Assembly: GCA_964370445.1 (NCBI GenBank)
Contig: CAYJJK010000013.1
Span: 1 to 34,955, forward strand
Source of the DNA: JAAYCI01 sp964370445
Lineage (GTDB): Bacteria > Bacillota > Clostridia > Oscillospirales > Ruminococcaceae
Direction of reading: 5' to 3'
Length of the DNA stretch: 34,955 bases
Part shown: positions 15,006-23,357 of the stretch, piece after piece
Numbering within the stretch: position 1 is the first letter of the stretch
Layout of the letters: each line of letters starts with the position of its first letter
Translations under genes and position numbers: made by a program
The notes under the pieces: model-generated
Databases searched by the model: none
Seen by the model: the letters and a program-made list of their open reading frames with translations, nothing else
What the model was told of the DNA's origin: nothing

Positions 15006-16445
15006 ATGAAATTAAAACCCTTGATGAAAAATTTCTTTATTTTATTGATATTAGCGATAGTATTTATCATAAGCATTCTTTTTGCAGAAAAAGCACTTGC
15101 GCCAGACAATTCGACGTTTAGTGGATTTTATGAAGAGCCTACTGACAGCATTGATATTGCTTTTATCGGTGGAAGTCATAGTATGGCGGCATTTTCACCT
15201 GCGCAGATATGGATGGAACAAAACTTGACTTCTTATAACATCTACTCTTGGAGCCAAAACCCTTGGACAGCGTATCACTATGCTATTGAGGCATTAAGAG
15301 AGCAAGACATAAAGGTTTTGGTGGTAGATGCTTTTTCTTTTTCATATAACCAAAGTTACTTGCCTGCCCAAACTTCGGACGAAACATCTAACGAATTTGC
15401 ACTATCAATTCCCCCATCTTTAAATAGATTGCAACTATCTTTAGCCATAAGGCAAAATCAAGTTGTTCCCTTGCCATTGTCCGAGAGTATTCCTGTTATT
15501 AGATATCATAGTAGATGGACCAGTATGGAGTTTAGTGAGATTTACGATAATCTATTTGTTAGCAACTATTCATCAAACAAAGGCTTTGGCCCAATTTTCA
15601 CGACCGAGGTTTTTGGGAATTACAACTACTCCGACATGGGAAATGCAACTTTCCTTGAAAATTCAAGCAGAGAATATCTTATAAAATTGATAAATCTTGC
15701 CGAAGAGGAGGGTGTACAGTTAATTTTAACGAAAACCCCGTATATAATGAACCCGGAAGATAGAGGATACCTTGACGAGATTGAAACGATCTGTAACGAA
15801 CACAACATCCCCTTTATAAACTATCTAAAGGAGGATTTGATTTTGGAAACAGGTTTTAACTACGAGACAGATATGGCAGAACACGCTCATATAAACTATT
15901 TGGGTGCTGAAAAACTTTCTGCACATATAGGGGAGTATATCAAAGAAAATTATCTTCAAAGTGTTGTTTACCCAGAAGAAACCATCGAAAGATGGGATGC
16001 TGAATCTGCAATAGAACAACGTGATATCGACAATTGGGATATAAAGTTGTCTCCGAGTTTTGCTGAATTAGCGGCGGTATTATCGCAAAAAAATGGCTAT
16101 ACAACCATAATAACTGCACATGGAGACTTAACTACCGTAGATTCATCACATATTGTACCCGCCTTAAATATCCTGAATATTGACGCAGACCTTCTATCAA
16201 ATACAGACACAAATGAGTTGTTTGTTTTTGAAAACGGTGACAACAGCACCAACACGGATATCCTGGACAGACTTAATATTTCGGCGAATGTAACGAATGA
16301 TAAGTCGAGTATAGTTTTTGATGATATAGACTACTCCTATAATAGGGTTGGCTTCAATGTGGTTGTTTTTGACAATATTGAAAATGAAGTGGTTCATTCG
16401 GTCAGCTTTGCCACCGAACATGGGTTTGACTACTACACCACATAA
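15006..16445 (+). CDS. Secreted/membrane-anchored SGNH acyltransferase partner (DltD/AlgX-like role)
   Basis: The 479-residue protein starts at ATG 15006 after AAAGAGAG, 22 bases past the MBOAT stop. One N-terminal membrane segment (about residues 8-28) anchors an extracytoplasmic SGNH domain: the nucleophile motif GGSHSMAAF gives Ser57, and HINYLGAEKL near residue 295, with an acidic residue shortly before, supplies the His/Asp part. It would accept the acyl group from the MBOAT protein and place it on the polymer. Residues about 330-479 are an extra C-terminal domain; its GFNVVVFDNIENEVVHSVSF segment recalls ILEI/FAM3-like domains of bacterial envelope enzymes (tentative). Confidence 0.8.
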   Translation: MKLKPLMKNFFILLILAIVFIISILFAEKALAPDNSTFSGFYEEPTDSIDIAFIGGSHSMAAFSPAQIWMEQNLTSYNIYSWSQNPWTAYHYAIEALREQDIKVLVVDAFSFSYNQSYLPAQTSDETSNEFALSIPPSLNRLQLSLAIRQNQVVPLPLSESIPVIRYHSRWTSMEFSEIYDNLFVSNYSSNKGFGPIFTTEVFGNYNYSDMGNATFLENSSREYLIKLINLAEEEGVQLILTKTPYIMNPEDRGYLDEIETICNEHNIPFINYLKEDLILETGFNYETDMAEHAHINYLGAEKLSAHIGEYIKENYLQSVVYPEETIERWDAESAIEQRDIDNWDIKLSPSFAELAAVLSQKNGYTTIITAHGDLTTVDSSHIVPALNILNIDADLLSNTDTNELFVFENGDNSTNTDILDRLNISANVTNDKSSIVFDDIDYSYNRVGFNVVVFDNIENEVVHSVSFATEHGFDYYTT

Positions 16446-16700
16446 GTGACGAAGAAATGCCTCTCCCTGAAATAGATATGCAGTGCTAAAGGCCTTGCAA
16501 CTGGATAGAAACCATTTTGCCGTGTGGTAGCATCTTAAGTGGAGCTATAGAATAACAAGGCACAGCTGAAGAACTGAAGGGCAAGACAGGATTTACAATA
16601 CTTTCATGAAAATTCAAAAGGAAGCTGAGGCGTGGGGTTTTTGATTTACGGCTGAGTTTTTCTGCAGCAGGGCATTGCAATTTTTCTATCAATTGAGAAT
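16446..16700. other. Intergenic stretch with no recognised gene
   Basis: About 250 bases between the SGNH gene and the terminator. A minus-strand open frame (16486-16740) starts inside the terminator hairpin, has no ribosome-binding site and resembles nothing I know. I see no functional element here. Confidence 0.4.
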
Positions 16701-16704
16701 ACAA

Positions 16705-16749
16705 AAAAGAGACATGATTTAAACTGCTTAGTTTCATCATGTCTCTTTT
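16705..16749. terminator. Bidirectional terminator between convergent genes
   Basis: AAAAGAGACATGAT (16705-16718) pairs perfectly with ATCATGTCTCTTTT (16736-16749); the 17-nt loop itself contains AAACT/AGTTT, which can extend the stem. A and T runs at both ends let it stop the SGNH transcript and the convergent AhpF-like transcript. Confidence 0.85.
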
Positions 16750-16781
16750 ATAGTTTGATGATTAGGGTGCATTGATGCACC

Positions 16782-18395
16782 CTAGATGTTCTCTAAAATA
16801 TCCAGCACTCCCGGTATGGTTTTTTTGCCAAAATACACGTGCTCATCATTTATAATCATACAGGGTACGCTCATAATATTGTGCTTTGATTTCAACTGCT
16901 CATAATGAGGTAAGTCGTAAATCTCAAGGCTTATATTATTGTTTAGGAGAGCAATTCTCTCCACTGCCATTACAAGCTCGGGGCAGTTTGTGCAAGAGAG
17001 GGTTACCGCTAAGTCAATGCTGATTTTTTGAGTGATCGCTTTAATTCTTGCCACATCTTCTGCGGCTATCATTTGCCCAGGGCCTGCGGCATTGTATAAT
17101 CCCACTACAAATGAATTAAACTCATGCCCACCCGGCACCCCGTGAAAAGATACACCCATATATTTTTCATCTTTTGAGAAAATAGAAATGCTTGGCAATG
17201 CGTGGGCCGTTAAAGTATCGTCTTTTTGGCAAATGATATTTTTGCTCAAAGTAGAAAACTCTGCCATAAAGCCTTCAACCTCATTAGAAATATCACTTTT
17301 GTCTAGGCGGAATTTTAGTTTTATATCCGCCTCAAAGCGCGAGAAAATAGGTGCTAGTTGTTCCTTGATTTCTGCAGAAATAAAAGCGCCGTCTTCTTCT
17401 TTTTTTGCATCAGTTGGTTTTTTTTCCCTTGTAGGCATGTTGTATTCTCTTTTTGGAAGGGTAAGACGCTCATACTCGGCGGCAACATGTTTTTCAAGGG
17501 AAGTGGCAGCAGTGGCCCCGTCCGACACGGCGGTTACAACCTGTCTTAAATTTTTAATGCATATATCCCCTGCGGCATAAACGCCGTCAATATTGGTCTT
17601 TCTGTTTTCGTCTGTTACAATATACTGATGATCATTCAGTTTAATTATGTCTGCAAAATTTTCACTTGCAGGGGAATAGCCGGCAAATACAAATACACCG
17701 ATTCCGTTTTCTTTGGAGAAACTCAGTTCTTCACCATTTTTATCAAGCACAATACCTTTAACAAAGTTTTCGCCATAAACTTCTTTCACGCTTGTGTTGT
17801 AAAAAAGTTGTATCTTCTCATGGGCTTTCACTTCTTCTACAACAGAACCGGTACAGGTGAATTTGTCGCCTCTTATGAGCATATATATTTTTCTTGCAAA
17901 CCGTGTTAAAAATAAAGATTCTTCACAGGCGGCAAACCCACTGCCCACGACATAGATGTCTTTTCCGGTAAAAAACTCACCGTCACAAGTTGCACAATAG
18001 GCAACACCTCTGCCTTTAAATGCATCCTCACCTTTAAAGCCCACCATTCTGGGCGAGGCTCCGCTTGCTATTATGATACCTAAAGAATCAAATTCGCCCT
18101 TATCTGTTTTAATGGTAAAAAGGTCTTCGTTTTTGCTAAAACCGTTTACGTTACAAAGCAAAAATTCAGCCCCAAATGCAGCGGCTTGTTTTTGCATCTC
18201 TTTTGTTAAGGCTTCACCACTTGTATGATATACGCCGGGGTAGTTTACCACCTCTGATGTTATGGTTATTTGTCCACCAAATTTGTTTTTTTCAAGCACC
18301 AAAGTTTTGTATTTAGCCCTTGCCATATAGATTGCAGCAGAAAGGCCGGCAGGGCCTCCACCTATAATAATGGCATCATAAAAATTATTTTTCAT
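16782..18395 (-). CDS. AhpF-like FAD disulfide reductase with permuted domains (TrxR core plus C-terminal Trx-fold pair)
   Basis: A 537-residue flavoenzyme starting at ATG 18395, 8 bases after AAGAGG. The N-terminal 310 residues are a thioredoxin-reductase core: FAD motif GGGPAGLSAAIYMARA, redox pair C134-A-T-C137, NAD(P)H motif VVGSGFAACEE and the second FAD motif IDGVYAAGDI. A charged linker follows (about 325-345). Residues ~345-537 form a tandem thioredoxin-like unit with C468-T-N-C471 and the cis-proline segment SVPCMIIND. In classical AhpF this double Trx unit precedes the TrxR core; here it follows. Beside ahpC it very likely passes NAD(P)H electrons to AhpC. Confidence 0.88.
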   Translation of the reverse strand: MKNNFYDAIIIGGGPAGLSAAIYMARAKYKTLVLEKNKFGGQITITSEVVNYPGVYHTSGEALTKEMQKQAAAFGAEFLLCNVNGFSKNEDLFTIKTDKGEFDSLGIIIASGASPRMVGFKGEDAFKGRGVAYCATCDGEFFTGKDIYVVGSGFAACEESLFLTRFARKIYMLIRGDKFTCTGSVVEEVKAHEKIQLFYNTSVKEVYGENFVKGIVLDKNGEELSFSKENGIGVFVFAGYSPASENFADIIKLNDHQYIVTDENRKTNIDGVYAAGDICIKNLRQVVTAVSDGATAATSLEKHVAAEYERLTLPKREYNMPTREKKPTDAKKEEDGAFISAEIKEQLAPIFSRFEADIKLKFRLDKSDISNEVEGFMAEFSTLSKNIICQKDDTLTAHALPSISIFSKDEKYMGVSFHGVPGGHEFNSFVVGLYNAAGPGQMIAAEDVARIKAITQKISIDLAVTLSCTNCPELVMAVERIALLNNNISLEIYDLPHYEQLKSKHNIMSVPCMIINDEHVYFGKKTIPGVLDILENI

Positions 18396-18424
18396 GCAGT
18401 GCACCTCTTAAACTATTATGAATA

Positions 18425-18453
18425 AAAAACGGCAGAAAAGCTCTGCCGTTTTT
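18425..18453. terminator. Terminator/attenuator between ahpC and the AhpF-like gene
   Basis: AAAAACGGCAGA (18425-18436) and TCTGCCGTTTTT (18442-18453) form a perfect 12-bp stem with a 5-nt loop. On the minus strand the T-ended arm makes it a terminator after ahpC, so the downstream reductase would be read at a lower level than ahpC. Confidence 0.85.
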
Positions 18454-18465
18454 CATTATACTATT

Positions 18466-19029
18466 TTATAAAATACCCACTAGGTCAAGGCTTGGTTTTA
18501 ATGTTTTTTCGCCCGGTTTCCATTTGGCAGGGCAAACTTCATCGCCGTGTTCAGCCACAAATTGTAGGGCCTGAACTCTTCTGAAAAGTTCGTCTGCATT
18601 TCTTCCCACATTTCCTGCAAGCACTTCGTAGGCTACAATTTTGCCCTTGGGATTTACAATAAAGGTGCCTCTTTCTGCAAGGCCCGCATCTTCAATCATA
18701 ACATCAAAATCACGTGCTAAGGCGCCTGTTGGGTCCGCAAGCATGGGGTAAGCGATTTTCTTAATGGTGTCCGACGCATCATGCCACGCCTTGTGTACAA
18801 AGTGGGTATCACAAGATACCGAATAGATTTCGCAGTTTACACCTTTGAAATCTTCATATTTATTTGCTAAATCTTCAAGTTCTGTTGGGCAAACAAAGGT
18901 GAAATCCGCAGGGTAAAAGAAAAATACAGACCATTTGCCTAAAATATCGTTTTTGCTTACCTCTTTAAAGCTGTTTTCGATATAGCTTTGAACTTTAAAA
19001 TCCGCTACTTCTTTTCCTATCATGGACAT
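18466..19029 (-). CDS. ahpC: Alkyl hydroperoxide reductase subunit C (2-Cys peroxiredoxin)
   Basis: The protein has 187 residues and reduces hydrogen peroxide and organic hydroperoxides in the cytoplasm. The peroxidatic cysteine is C47 in FYPADFTFVCPTE and the resolving cysteine is C166 in EVCPAKW. The typical C-terminal KPSLDLVGIL tail is intact. ATG 19029 is preceded by AAAGAGGT at 8 bases; a second ATG at 19023 is possible. It lies upstream of its presumed reductase, separated by a terminator hairpin. Confidence 0.96.
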   Translation of the reverse strand: MSMIGKEVADFKVQSYIENSFKEVSKNDILGKWSVFFFYPADFTFVCPTELEDLANKYEDFKGVNCEIYSVSCDTHFVHKAWHDASDTIKKIAYPMLADPTGALARDFDVMIEDAGLAERGTFIVNPKGKIVAYEVLAGNVGRNADELFRRVQALQFVAEHGDEVCPAKWKPGEKTLKPSLDLVGIL

Positions 19030-19047
19030 AATTTTTTACCTCTTTCC

Positions 19048-19215
19048 TTATTCTATTTTTTCGAAATCGATACAAAGTTCTGATTCTTTTGTGTCTGGTA
19101 TGGTTTTTGCGGGGATGGGCTCGTCTATAATCGTTATACTGCCGTTTTCGCGATACTTGTTAGCTGTCGCTAACCAATTTTTAATATACACCCAAATTTT
19201 TAAAATGTCAAGATG
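19048..19215 (-). pseudogene. Unrecognised 3' gene remnant directly upstream of ahpC
   Basis: The minus-strand frame after a stop near 19217 reads ILKIWVYIKNWLATANKYRE, then NGSITIIDEPIPAKTIPDTK and ELCIDFEKIE, and stops at 19048, 18 bases before ahpC. It has no initiation codon. Composition looks coding; the family is unknown. It may be the end of a gene once co-transcribed with ahpC. Confidence 0.35.
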
Positions 19216-19218
19216 ATT

Positions 19219-19530
19219 TTACAGATGGATGACAAATGTATTCGTGGTGACTATACTCATTTTGGTATTGCAAAAAAGCTGTATTGGGCAAAAAAGCACT
19301 AAATTTCGTGAGTTAGCGGATCTGTCCCATTTTTTGGTCCAAAACCAATGTTCGTAAACCTCATAAATCACAATTGCTTTATAGGGTTTCCTTATGTCAG
19401 CCCACTTGATTTTCGAATGGTTAAGAGTGAGCACGGCATCTGTGCTCGGCTTCGTCTATGAGGTTTAAAACCGGCTCTTCTTTCCATCCGTGGTTCTGAG
19501 TTTTAAGAAAGTATAACTTAATGCCATTAT
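19219..19530 (-). other. Degenerate stretch with fragmentary frames
   Basis: A minus-strand frame 19434-19219 (VLTLNHSKIKWADIRKPYKA and onward) and an overlapping one further upstream (NHGWKEEPVLNLIDEAEHRC) look like coding debris separated by a frameshift. Neither has a ribosome-binding site and I cannot assign a family. No RNA or regulatory element is visible. Confidence 0.3.
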
Positions 19531-20470
19531 TTAAAACTTCATTTTTAAGCCGATTTTTTCCACTTCATCTTTAACTCTGTGATACATGTCTAACCATTCT
19601 GGTTTTGGCTCAACTTTAATGGGGTCGTAGCAATCTAAGAAGCTCTTGCCACAAACTTCTCTGTCTTTGTCCAAAATGTGCACATAACGTTTTTGGAATT
19701 CTTTAATCATTTCGTTTGCAATAGCTCTGGAAACGCCGGCTGCTGCGTGAACGATTTCGCCGTTGAAACGAGTTTCAAGGCCAGACACGTGCATATCCAC
19801 CACGCCTTTTGCCGAACGAAAACCAACCACTTTAGCGGTTCCGGAAACGGTTGTTGTAGCGGCAACGGCTGCGCATTCGTATAAAAGGGTTTCTGTCATG
19901 GGGCCAGAAACAGGTGAGGTCATAACGGCTGTCATCAGGTGTGTGTTGCGCGTAACAGCTTGTTGCATGGCACTAATGGCCCACACAGTTTCGGGGGCTG
20001 TGCTACAACCGTAGAACGGATGTGTGGGAGTGTTGCCAAATGTTGTGCCCATGCTAACAACAGCACCCATCAAAATTGTGGCTACGGACGACACAGAAAT
20101 TCCAGCAGGTCCACCGGCTTGTCCGCCTAAGATTGAATGTCCACAAGCATGGATGATTGAATTTGTTTTTACAAGGTGAGCCACCTTGATCAACAGCCCG
20201 TAATGAGCTTTCATTTCAGAGATAAAGGGGCAAATGTGCCAATCTGTTGGCAGGAATCCGCCGTGGCTTGTGCCAGACAATTCGCCTATTTCTGATACGG
20301 CATTTTCTACAGCACACAAGCTTAGTCCGGGGCGCCCTGCGCGCTGGGTTGCCGAGCGGCTTAATTCTAGCTCGCGCCAGGCCAAAAGAACTTCGTAAGG
20401 GCTACGAGTTTTTGGTGTGCGCCCATCACGCAATTGCCCATAGCAGCAGGGGAATCTTTTATTGATGGGT
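19531..20470 (-). pseudogene. MtmB-like monomethylamine:corrinoid methyltransferase, C-terminal two thirds, Cys at the pyrrolysine position
   Basis: About 310 open residues match MtmB from residue ~158 to its end: RSPYEVLLAWRELELSRSA against 'KSPYEVLAAKTETRLIKNA', then GRPG, ILGGQAGGPAG against 'IFGGYAGG', SAKGVVDMHVSGLETRFNGE against 'SAKGVVTDKTTGMEARMMGE', and a CYDPIKVEP tail. MtmB transfers methyl from monomethylamine to a corrinoid protein. In archaeal MtmB pyrrolysine 202 lies three residues after GRPG (GRPGMGVO); here the aligned residue is Cys (codon at 20314-20316; sequence GRPGLSLC). There is no in-frame TAG. A TAA lies just upstream of 20470 and no start with a ribosome-binding site exists, so the N-terminal third is missing. 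The archaeal comparison is from memory. Confidence 0.8.
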
Positions 20471-20530
20471 TCATGTTAGTTGGCATGAATCATTTTATCA
20501 AGGCGTTTTACGTCAAAATACACAAAATGG

Positions 20531-20546
20531 TATGTGAAAATATACA
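20531..20546. promoter_or_regulatory. Candidate operator (imperfect inverted repeat)
   Basis: GTATGT-GAAA-ATATAC, one mismatch between arms, lies 17 bases upstream of the -35 of the NMT1-operon promoter. It could bind the GntR regulator at the far end of that operon (inference). Confidence 0.3.
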
Positions 20547-20562
20547 ATTTTTATAAAATGGG

Positions 20563-20592
20563 TTGCGTAAATGAGAATTGTCTGCTTATAAT
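20563..20592 (+). promoter_or_regulatory. Promoter of the NMT1/ABC/deacetylase operon
   Basis: TTGCGT (20563-20568), an 18-bp spacer and perfect TATAAT (20587-20592). An AATATAT...ATATATT dyad (20591-20610) overlaps the start region and is another possible operator, though the area is AT-rich. Confidence 0.55.
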
Positions 20593-20663
20593 ATATTTAT
20601 AGATATATTTTAATATATTCTTTTATGAATACGTTAAAATCCTAAATGGAGAAGGAGATGCCA

Positions 20664-21569
20664 ATGAAACCACTTCGCTTACAGTTAGATTGGTTGCCCA
20701 ACGCCCAGTTTGCAGGTATTTTATACGCCTATGAAAAAGGGTGGTATCAAAAGGCGGGCATTGAACTGGACATCATTCCGTGGACACCTTACCTAAATCA
20801 AGTGGATGTTTTAAAACAATATCCCAACACAGTGGTAAGTACGGAGGACAACTTGCTCATCAAAGGTGTTTTACAAGGTGAGCCTGTAGTGGCCATTGCT
20901 ACCATGATGCAATATTCGGGGCTTGGCTGGATGGTGTTAAACGAAAGCAATATCCAAACATTGCGCGACTTGCAAGGGAAAAAAATTGGTATTCACACCG
21001 ATGGACGTACCGGCATTGAAGTGGCACTCAATCATGTGGGTTTAAGCCGGGATGATGTGGAAATTGAGGATGTGGACTTTGATTATGAGCGGCTTTTATG
21101 CAACAAGGAAGTGGCCGCCATGCAGTGCTTAAGCTTGGTAGAGCCGCTTGAGCTGAAAGACAACGGCGTAGATATTTCTGTTTTTTTAGCAAAAGATCAT
21201 GGTTATCTTGTGTATTCGCAGGTGTTTGCAACCACAAGGCAGCTTTTAGAAAAAGAGCCCGACATGCTGGCCGCCTTTACAAAAATCAGTTTTGATGGCT
21301 GGCGTGCGGCTTTTGCCGATAAAAATGCTGCTGCTGAATTGGTGGTTCAAAAGTACCATAAAGAAAGTACAGTAGCTTTACAAGAGGCAATGCTTTCGGC
21401 AATGGAGCCGCTGTTCCCTTATAAAAACGATATAAATAAAATGGGAATGATGGAGAAAAACCGCTGGGAAACAAGCATCCAAATGCTAAAGTATGAGGGA
21501 TATGATGTTTCTGCCTTACGGGCCGAAGATGTGATGAGTGAAGAAATCAATCGCCTTATGTTTTCATAA
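20664..21569 (+). CDS. NMT1/THI5-like (ThiY-type) ligand-binding protein without signal peptide
   Basis: A 301-residue protein of the NMT1/THI5 (PF09084-type) periplasmic-binding fold: LRLQLDWLPNAQFAGILYAY near the N terminus, then ATMMQYSGLGWMVL and LQGKKIGIHTDGRTGIEVAL. ATG 20664 is 6 bases after AGAAGGAG; the earlier ATG at 20646 precedes that site. Either way there is no signal peptide or lipobox, so it is predicted cytoplasmic. It lacks the Cys-rich motif of fungal THI5 suicide enzymes. It heads an operon that has a separate, proper lipoprotein binding protein. It could sense the imported compound or act on it; its role is unknown. Confidence 0.7.
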   Translation: MKPLRLQLDWLPNAQFAGILYAYEKGWYQKAGIELDIIPWTPYLNQVDVLKQYPNTVVSTEDNLLIKGVLQGEPVVAIATMMQYSGLGWMVLNESNIQTLRDLQGKKIGIHTDGRTGIEVALNHVGLSRDDVEIEDVDFDYERLLCNKEVAAMQCLSLVEPLELKDNGVDISVFLAKDHGYLVYSQVFATTRQLLEKEPDMLAAFTKISFDGWRAAFADKNAAAELVVQKYHKESTVALQEAMLSAMEPLFPYKNDINKMGMMEKNRWETSIQMLKYEGYDVSALRAEDVMSEEINRLMFS

Positions 21570-21614
21570 GTGCTTGATTTACAATATTAAAGAGGATGAA
21601 AAAGGAGAATTGTT

Positions 21615-22490
21615 ATGAAAAAGATGGTTTCATTGCTACTGGGTTTATTGCTAATGTCTTTTGTAGTTCTTAGCGGATGCTCTTCAGAACCCGCCGAAGA
21701 AAGTGCGAGTGGGGCGTCTGCGTCCGGCACAGCTGCCGAGGTGGCCGCATTGCAAACAATTTTAGACCAAGGGTATTTCACCTATGGGCTTGAAGCGCAG
21801 TATCGTCCTTTTGAATATCGTGATGAGAACGATGAAATTGTGGGGTACGACATCGACTTAGCCAATGAAATTGGCAGAAGAATGGGCGTGGAAGCACGTC
21901 CGGTGGATACAAGCTGGGGTGCTGTTATCCAGTCTCTTTATGATGGACAATTTGATGTTATCATTGGGGGCATGACTGCTACTGAAGAGCGCTATGAGCG
22001 TGTGGATTTTTCTGTTCCTTATATGGATCAGGGGTCGGGGCTTTTGGTTCATGCCGATGGCGGCATTGAAAGCCGTGAGGATTTAGAGGGAAAAATGGTG
22101 GGTGCCGGTGAAGGAACTCCTTCGGTGACACAACTGGAAGACACTGCAACTGAGCTTGGCCTTACCTATGCAGAAGATATCAAAACTTACGATGACGATG
22201 CCTCTGCCTATGAAGCCATGCGCACCGATAGGCTAGATGCCTATGCCAGTTCATTTGTGAGTTTGAATGAATTTGCCAAAGAAAATCCTGAGTTTACCGT
22301 GGTTCCCTTCACTTCAGAAAGCTGGCCTTCTGAGTATGCTGCCATTGCATTTCGTCAAGAAGACGTGGCCCTTAGAGCCATCATGAATGGTATTTTGATT
22401 GAAATGAAAGAGGACGGAACCTTAGCTGAACTGCAAAATAAATGGTTTGGCACCACCTTTGACACGCCAAACGTTCCTCCGGTTTGGTAA
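21615..22490 (+). CDS. Solute-binding lipoprotein, family 3 (polar amino acid ABC importer)
   Basis: A 291-residue extracellular binding lipoprotein: signal peptide residues 1-21 with lipobox VLSGC, lipidated Cys22, and a Ser/Glu/Ala-rich linker. The family-3 core follows, with AQYRPFEYRDENDEIVGYDIDL and FDVIIGGMTATEERYERVDFS typical of glutamine/histidine/cystine receptors. AAAGGAG lies 6-7 bases before ATG 21615. It feeds the two permeases and ATPase downstream. The ligand cannot be read from the sequence. Confidence 0.92.
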   Translation: MKKMVSLLLGLLLMSFVVLSGCSSEPAEESASGASASGTAAEVAALQTILDQGYFTYGLEAQYRPFEYRDENDEIVGYDIDLANEIGRRMGVEARPVDTSWGAVIQSLYDGQFDVIIGGMTATEERYERVDFSVPYMDQGSGLLVHADGGIESREDLEGKMVGAGEGTPSVTQLEDTATELGLTYAEDIKTYDDDASAYEAMRTDRLDAYASSFVSLNEFAKENPEFTVVPFTSESWPSEYAAIAFRQEDVALRAIMNGILIEMKEDGTLAELQNKWFGTTFDTPNVPPVW

Positions 22491-22523
22491 AAAAATTGTT
22501 ATCCATCTGTTAGAAGAACAAAA

Positions 22524-22578
22524 GGGCAAATAGCGGCATGGAGAAATTGGGAAAATGCGGCTATTTGTCTTCTTTTTT
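22524..22578 (+). terminator. Partial terminator (attenuator) after the binding-protein gene
   Basis: GGCAAATAGC-G-GCAT (22525-22539) pairs with ATGC-G-GCTATTTGTC (22555-22569), with one internal mismatch, followed by TTCTTTTTT. It allows excess binding protein over permease, a common design. Confidence 0.7.
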
Positions 22579-22626
22579 CGCAGTATCCATCATAAAACAT
22601 GATGGTGATAACGATAGGAGATGTTT

Positions 22627-23313
22627 ATGGATTTTGCGTTTATGTTGGAAATATTGCCGCGGCTTTTAAGCGCGGCGGTGCTTACCATACAAATTTCACT
22701 CATCGCGCTGGCACTGGGGTTTGTTTTGGGGCTGCTGATGGGTGTGGGCCGGGTTTTATCTCCAAAGCCCATTCAGTGGTTGATAGATTTTTACGTCACC
22801 GTTTGCAGGGGCACTCCCATTGCCGTTCAAATTTATGCATGCTATTTTTTGCTTCCTCGTTTTGGGCTAGATTTTCCATTGTTTGTAGTGGGGGTTATAT
22901 CTCTGTCTGTAAACACCATTGCCTACCAAACCGAAATTGTGCGCGGAGCACTTGAATCGGTGGGGAAAGGGCAGGTAGAAGCGGCCAGGGCCCTTGGAAT
23001 GCTTGAGTGGCAAAGCATGGTGTTTATTAAAATTCCGCAAGCGTTTAAGCAAATGCTGGCACCCATGACCAACGAGCTTGCCAATCTCATCAAAGCATCG
23101 TCTTCTTTGATGATTATCTCGGTTTACGAGCTCACGAAAGCTGCCCATGCCATCATTGCATCTACTTTTGAATATGCAGAAGTGTTGCTTTTAACGGCGG
23201 TTATCTATTTTGTCATTGTGGAAACTTTGTGCAAAGTCAGCCAATACATCGAAAAGCAGAAACTAAGCAAATTTCAGGGCTACAAAACAAAAAGTTCCAT
23301 CTTAGATGATTAG
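22627..23313 (+). CDS. ABC transporter permease, HisM/GlnP-type (first)
   Basis: A 228-residue inner-membrane permease starting at ATG 22627, 6 bases after GGAG (an ATG at 22621 abuts that site and is unsuitable). It has five predicted helices and the His/Glu/Gln-family pattern: FYVTVCRGTPIAVQIYACYF near residue 55, ETEIVRGALESVGKGQVEAARALG (the EAA loop that docks the ATPase; written here without the preceding residues) and LIKASSSLMIISVYEL. With the second permease at 24152 it would form a heterodimeric channel. Confidence 0.92.
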   Translation: MDFAFMLEILPRLLSAAVLTIQISLIALALGFVLGLLMGVGRVLSPKPIQWLIDFYVTVCRGTPIAVQIYACYFLLPRFGLDFPLFVVGVISLSVNTIAYQTEIVRGALESVGKGQVEAARALGMLEWQSMVFIKIPQAFKQMLAPMTNELANLIKASSSLMIISVYELTKAAHAIIASTFEYAEVLLLTAVIYFVIVETLCKVSQYIEKQKLSKFQGYKTKSSILDD

Positions 23314-23357
23314 TGGGTATTGCCATTTTTATTACAGAGACTAAAGGGAGATTTTCC

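Noticed and set aside
16486..16740. 84-residue minus-strand ORF
   Set aside because: It starts within the terminator hairpin, lacks a ribosome-binding site and has no recognisable motif.
19531..20470. In-frame TAG (pyrrolysine) in the MtmB-like gene
   Set aside because: The visible frame has no internal TAG; the Pyl column holds TGT (Cys), and the upstream stop is TAA.
20471..20645. TPP riboswitch before the NMT1/THI5-like gene
   Set aside because: No CTGAGA core or THI-box pattern is present in the leader; only a promoter and AT-rich dyads are seen.
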